From Burkholderiaceae bacterium (GTDB lineage: Bacteria > Pseudomonadota > Gammaproteobacteria > Burkholderiales > Burkholderiaceae), in the NCBI GenBank assembly GCA_947372155.1, contig CANBSM010000106.1, positions 1-5,749 on the forward strand: a stretch of 5,749 nt of DNA, given 5' to 3'. The notes under the pieces are model-generated. The model searched no databases. It was not told where the DNA came from and saw only the letters and a program-made list of their open reading frames with translations. Made by a program: the position numbers and the translations under genes. Position 1 is the stretch's first letter, and the number at the start of each line of letters is the position of its first letter. Below, one piece after another: positions 4,817-5,749 of the stretch.

Positions 4817-5749
4817 CTATAAATATAGCTTGCGGGATAGGCTGCGAAGCTTTTTTCTGAAACGCTTTCCTTGAATGAGCAACCTATCAAGAGTGTTGAT
4901 CTTAACGCCTGCCCTCTTGATTGCACCATCACTCAAGAATACTGACTGAAATTTTTTCATCACGGCAGCTGGTGAAAAATCTTGAGAGTAACAATCCCAA
5001 TTTTGCTTTTGGGCTGCAGCCTTATCAAAATTTAAGAAGATTTCGCTTAAGTCTTTTGGGCCTGTATATAAAATCGCTTTTGATCCCAATACATCAATAT
5101 GATTGCGTTGCGGGGACAGCGCATAAGTAATTACCGGCTTGTTGTGCATGGAGAACTCTCCGCAAGCCAGGCCAAAACTCTCACCTATGCCTCTTGCATG
5201 AATCATGGCATCACAAGTATTGATAAAACTTGATTTAAATACGGAGTCCGAATTACCCGGGAGAAAAATGACCTGAGGATGATCGATAAAACGATCAATA
5301 TTCATAAACAGAAAAAAGATCTGAGGGTTCTTAGCAACCAGCTCAGCAATGACTTTTTTCACAAAATCTAGATTAAAACTATCACTACCGCCATAACACC
5401 CAAATACAACTGCGCTTTCGGGGATCCCAAGGGTCAGCCTTTGTGAGCCTGTCTGCACAGGCAAATCAATAATGTGAGGGACAAAAGGAATCTTCCCATT
5501 GGAACACTCATCGCTTAACCAGCTTGATACATAGGCATAAATATCACCATGCATCTCTTTAATCTTTTGCGGAAAAACCACATGTATCAAATTGGGAACT
5601 CCCGGAAGCATATAGTCATCACGCTCACCAGATTTAATAAGATACATCGCATCGATTATTCCGCTATCAGCGATAGAGTTTAATTCCGAAAACTGATCGT
5701 ATGGAATGAGATTAAATTCTTTTTGAAATTTTTGAAATACAGATGGCTG
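4817..5749 (-). CDS. Glycosyltransferase, GT-B fold (partial, N-terminus beyond the window)
   Basis: The frame is open from the right edge to the TAG at 4817-4819, giving 310 visible residues. The visible part starts with QPSVFQKFQKEFNLIPYDQF, which reads as ordinary protein, so the ATG at 5645-5647 (visible residue 35) is internal and the true start is beyond 5749. The C-terminal nucleotide-sugar domain begins near visible residue 113 (VVFGCYGGSDSF). It holds the donor-site motif of retaining GT-B enzymes, GESFGLACGEF (189-199), in which E190 and E198 form the E-x7-E pair, preceded by CDAMIHAR (179-186) and followed by NKPVITY (203-209). The N-terminal half shows IHVVFPQ and HGDIYAYVSSWLS (55-79), which fits an acceptor-side domain. 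The tail is strongly basic (GKRFRKKLRSLSRK), possibly for membrane contact. Such enzymes usually add sugars to lipopolysaccharide or capsule at the inner membrane; donor and acceptor are unknown. It converges with the transporter and probably belongs to a polysaccharide locus to the right. Confidence 0.82.
   Translation of the reverse strand, partial: QPSVFQKFQKEFNLIPYDQFSELNSIADSGIIDAMYLIKSGERDDYMLPGVPNLIHVVFPQKIKEMHGDIYAYVSSWLSDECSNGKIPFVPHIIDLPVQTGSQRLTLGIPESAVVFGCYGGSDSFNLDFVKKVIAELVAKNPQIFFLFMNIDRFIDHPQVIFLPGNSDSVFKSSFINTCDAMIHARGIGESFGLACGEFSMHNKPVITYALSPQRNHIDVLGSKAILYTGPKDLSEIFLNFDKAAAQKQNWDCYSQDFSPAAVMKKFQSVFLSDGAIKRAGVKINTLDRLLIQGKRFRKKLRSLSRKLYL
4827..4856 (+). terminator. Candidate terminator for the MFS transporter gene
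   Basis: AGCTTGCGG (4827-4835) can pair with CTGC-G-AAGCT (4842-4851): nine pairs including one G-T, with one bulged G and a six-base loop. A T-run at 4851-4856 follows directly. It starts 18 bp after the transporter stop and lies inside the 3' end of the convergent glycosyltransferase gene, so it is also coding on the other strand. It has no A-tract on its left, so it would not serve that gene. The stem is imperfect and the call is by eye. Confidence 0.4.

Noticed and set aside
4817..4828. Short palindrome CTATA-AA-TATAG at the glycosyltransferase stop.
   Set aside because: It is a weak A/T-only stem without a T-tract and is easily explained by chance in AT-rich sequence.
1..5749. Search for a new defence, toxin-antitoxin, retron, CRISPR or mobile system.
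   Set aside because: All large frames are accounted for by known housekeeping, phasin, transporter and glycosyltransferase families; no direct repeats, transposase, integrase or structured non-coding block was found by eye.

Overview
The window looks like chromosomal DNA of a betaproteobacterium in Burkholderiales, most likely a small-genome freshwater relative such as Polynucleobacter. This rests on the gene order prfA-prmC-grxD followed by rmuC, on a polyhydroxybutyrate (PHB) phasin, and on moderate-to-low GC. No rRNA, tRNA, insertion sequence, CRISPR array or phage gene was seen. The genus call is an inference from recalled protein style and gene order, not from a search.

Left block (1-2670, + strand): the last 18 codons of prfA (release factor RF1), then prmC (the methyltransferase that modifies the GGQ glutamine of release factors), grxD (monothiol CGFS glutaredoxin) and rmuC (membrane-anchored coiled-coil protein with a nuclease-like domain). 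All point the same way with short gaps and probably form one housekeeping transcription unit. It ends at a strong hairpin at 2630-2666 that has an A-tract on one side and a T-tract on the other, so it can also serve the phasin gene that converges from the right.

Middle block (2700-4809): a phasin gene on the - strand and an MFS transporter of the metabolite:H+ symporter type on the + strand diverge from a 196-bp AT-rich region. This region is the most informative part of the window. It holds a good minus-strand promoter (TTGTCA-N17-TTTGAT) and two TGC-N3-GCA palindromes, one over the predicted phasin start point and one just upstream of the -35. That layout is the one known for the PHB-responsive repressor PhaR at phasin promoters. 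The transporter side has a perfect TATAAT only 10 bp from the ATG and no Shine-Dalgarno, which suggests a near-leaderless mRNA.

Right block (4817-5749, - strand): a GT-B type glycosyltransferase converging on the transporter. Its frame stays open to the right edge, so the gene is cut by the window and the ATG at 5645-5647 is internal. It probably belongs to a surface-polysaccharide locus further right.

No plainly new multi-gene system is visible. The observations worth following are the phasin/transporter control region and the glycosyltransferase family.
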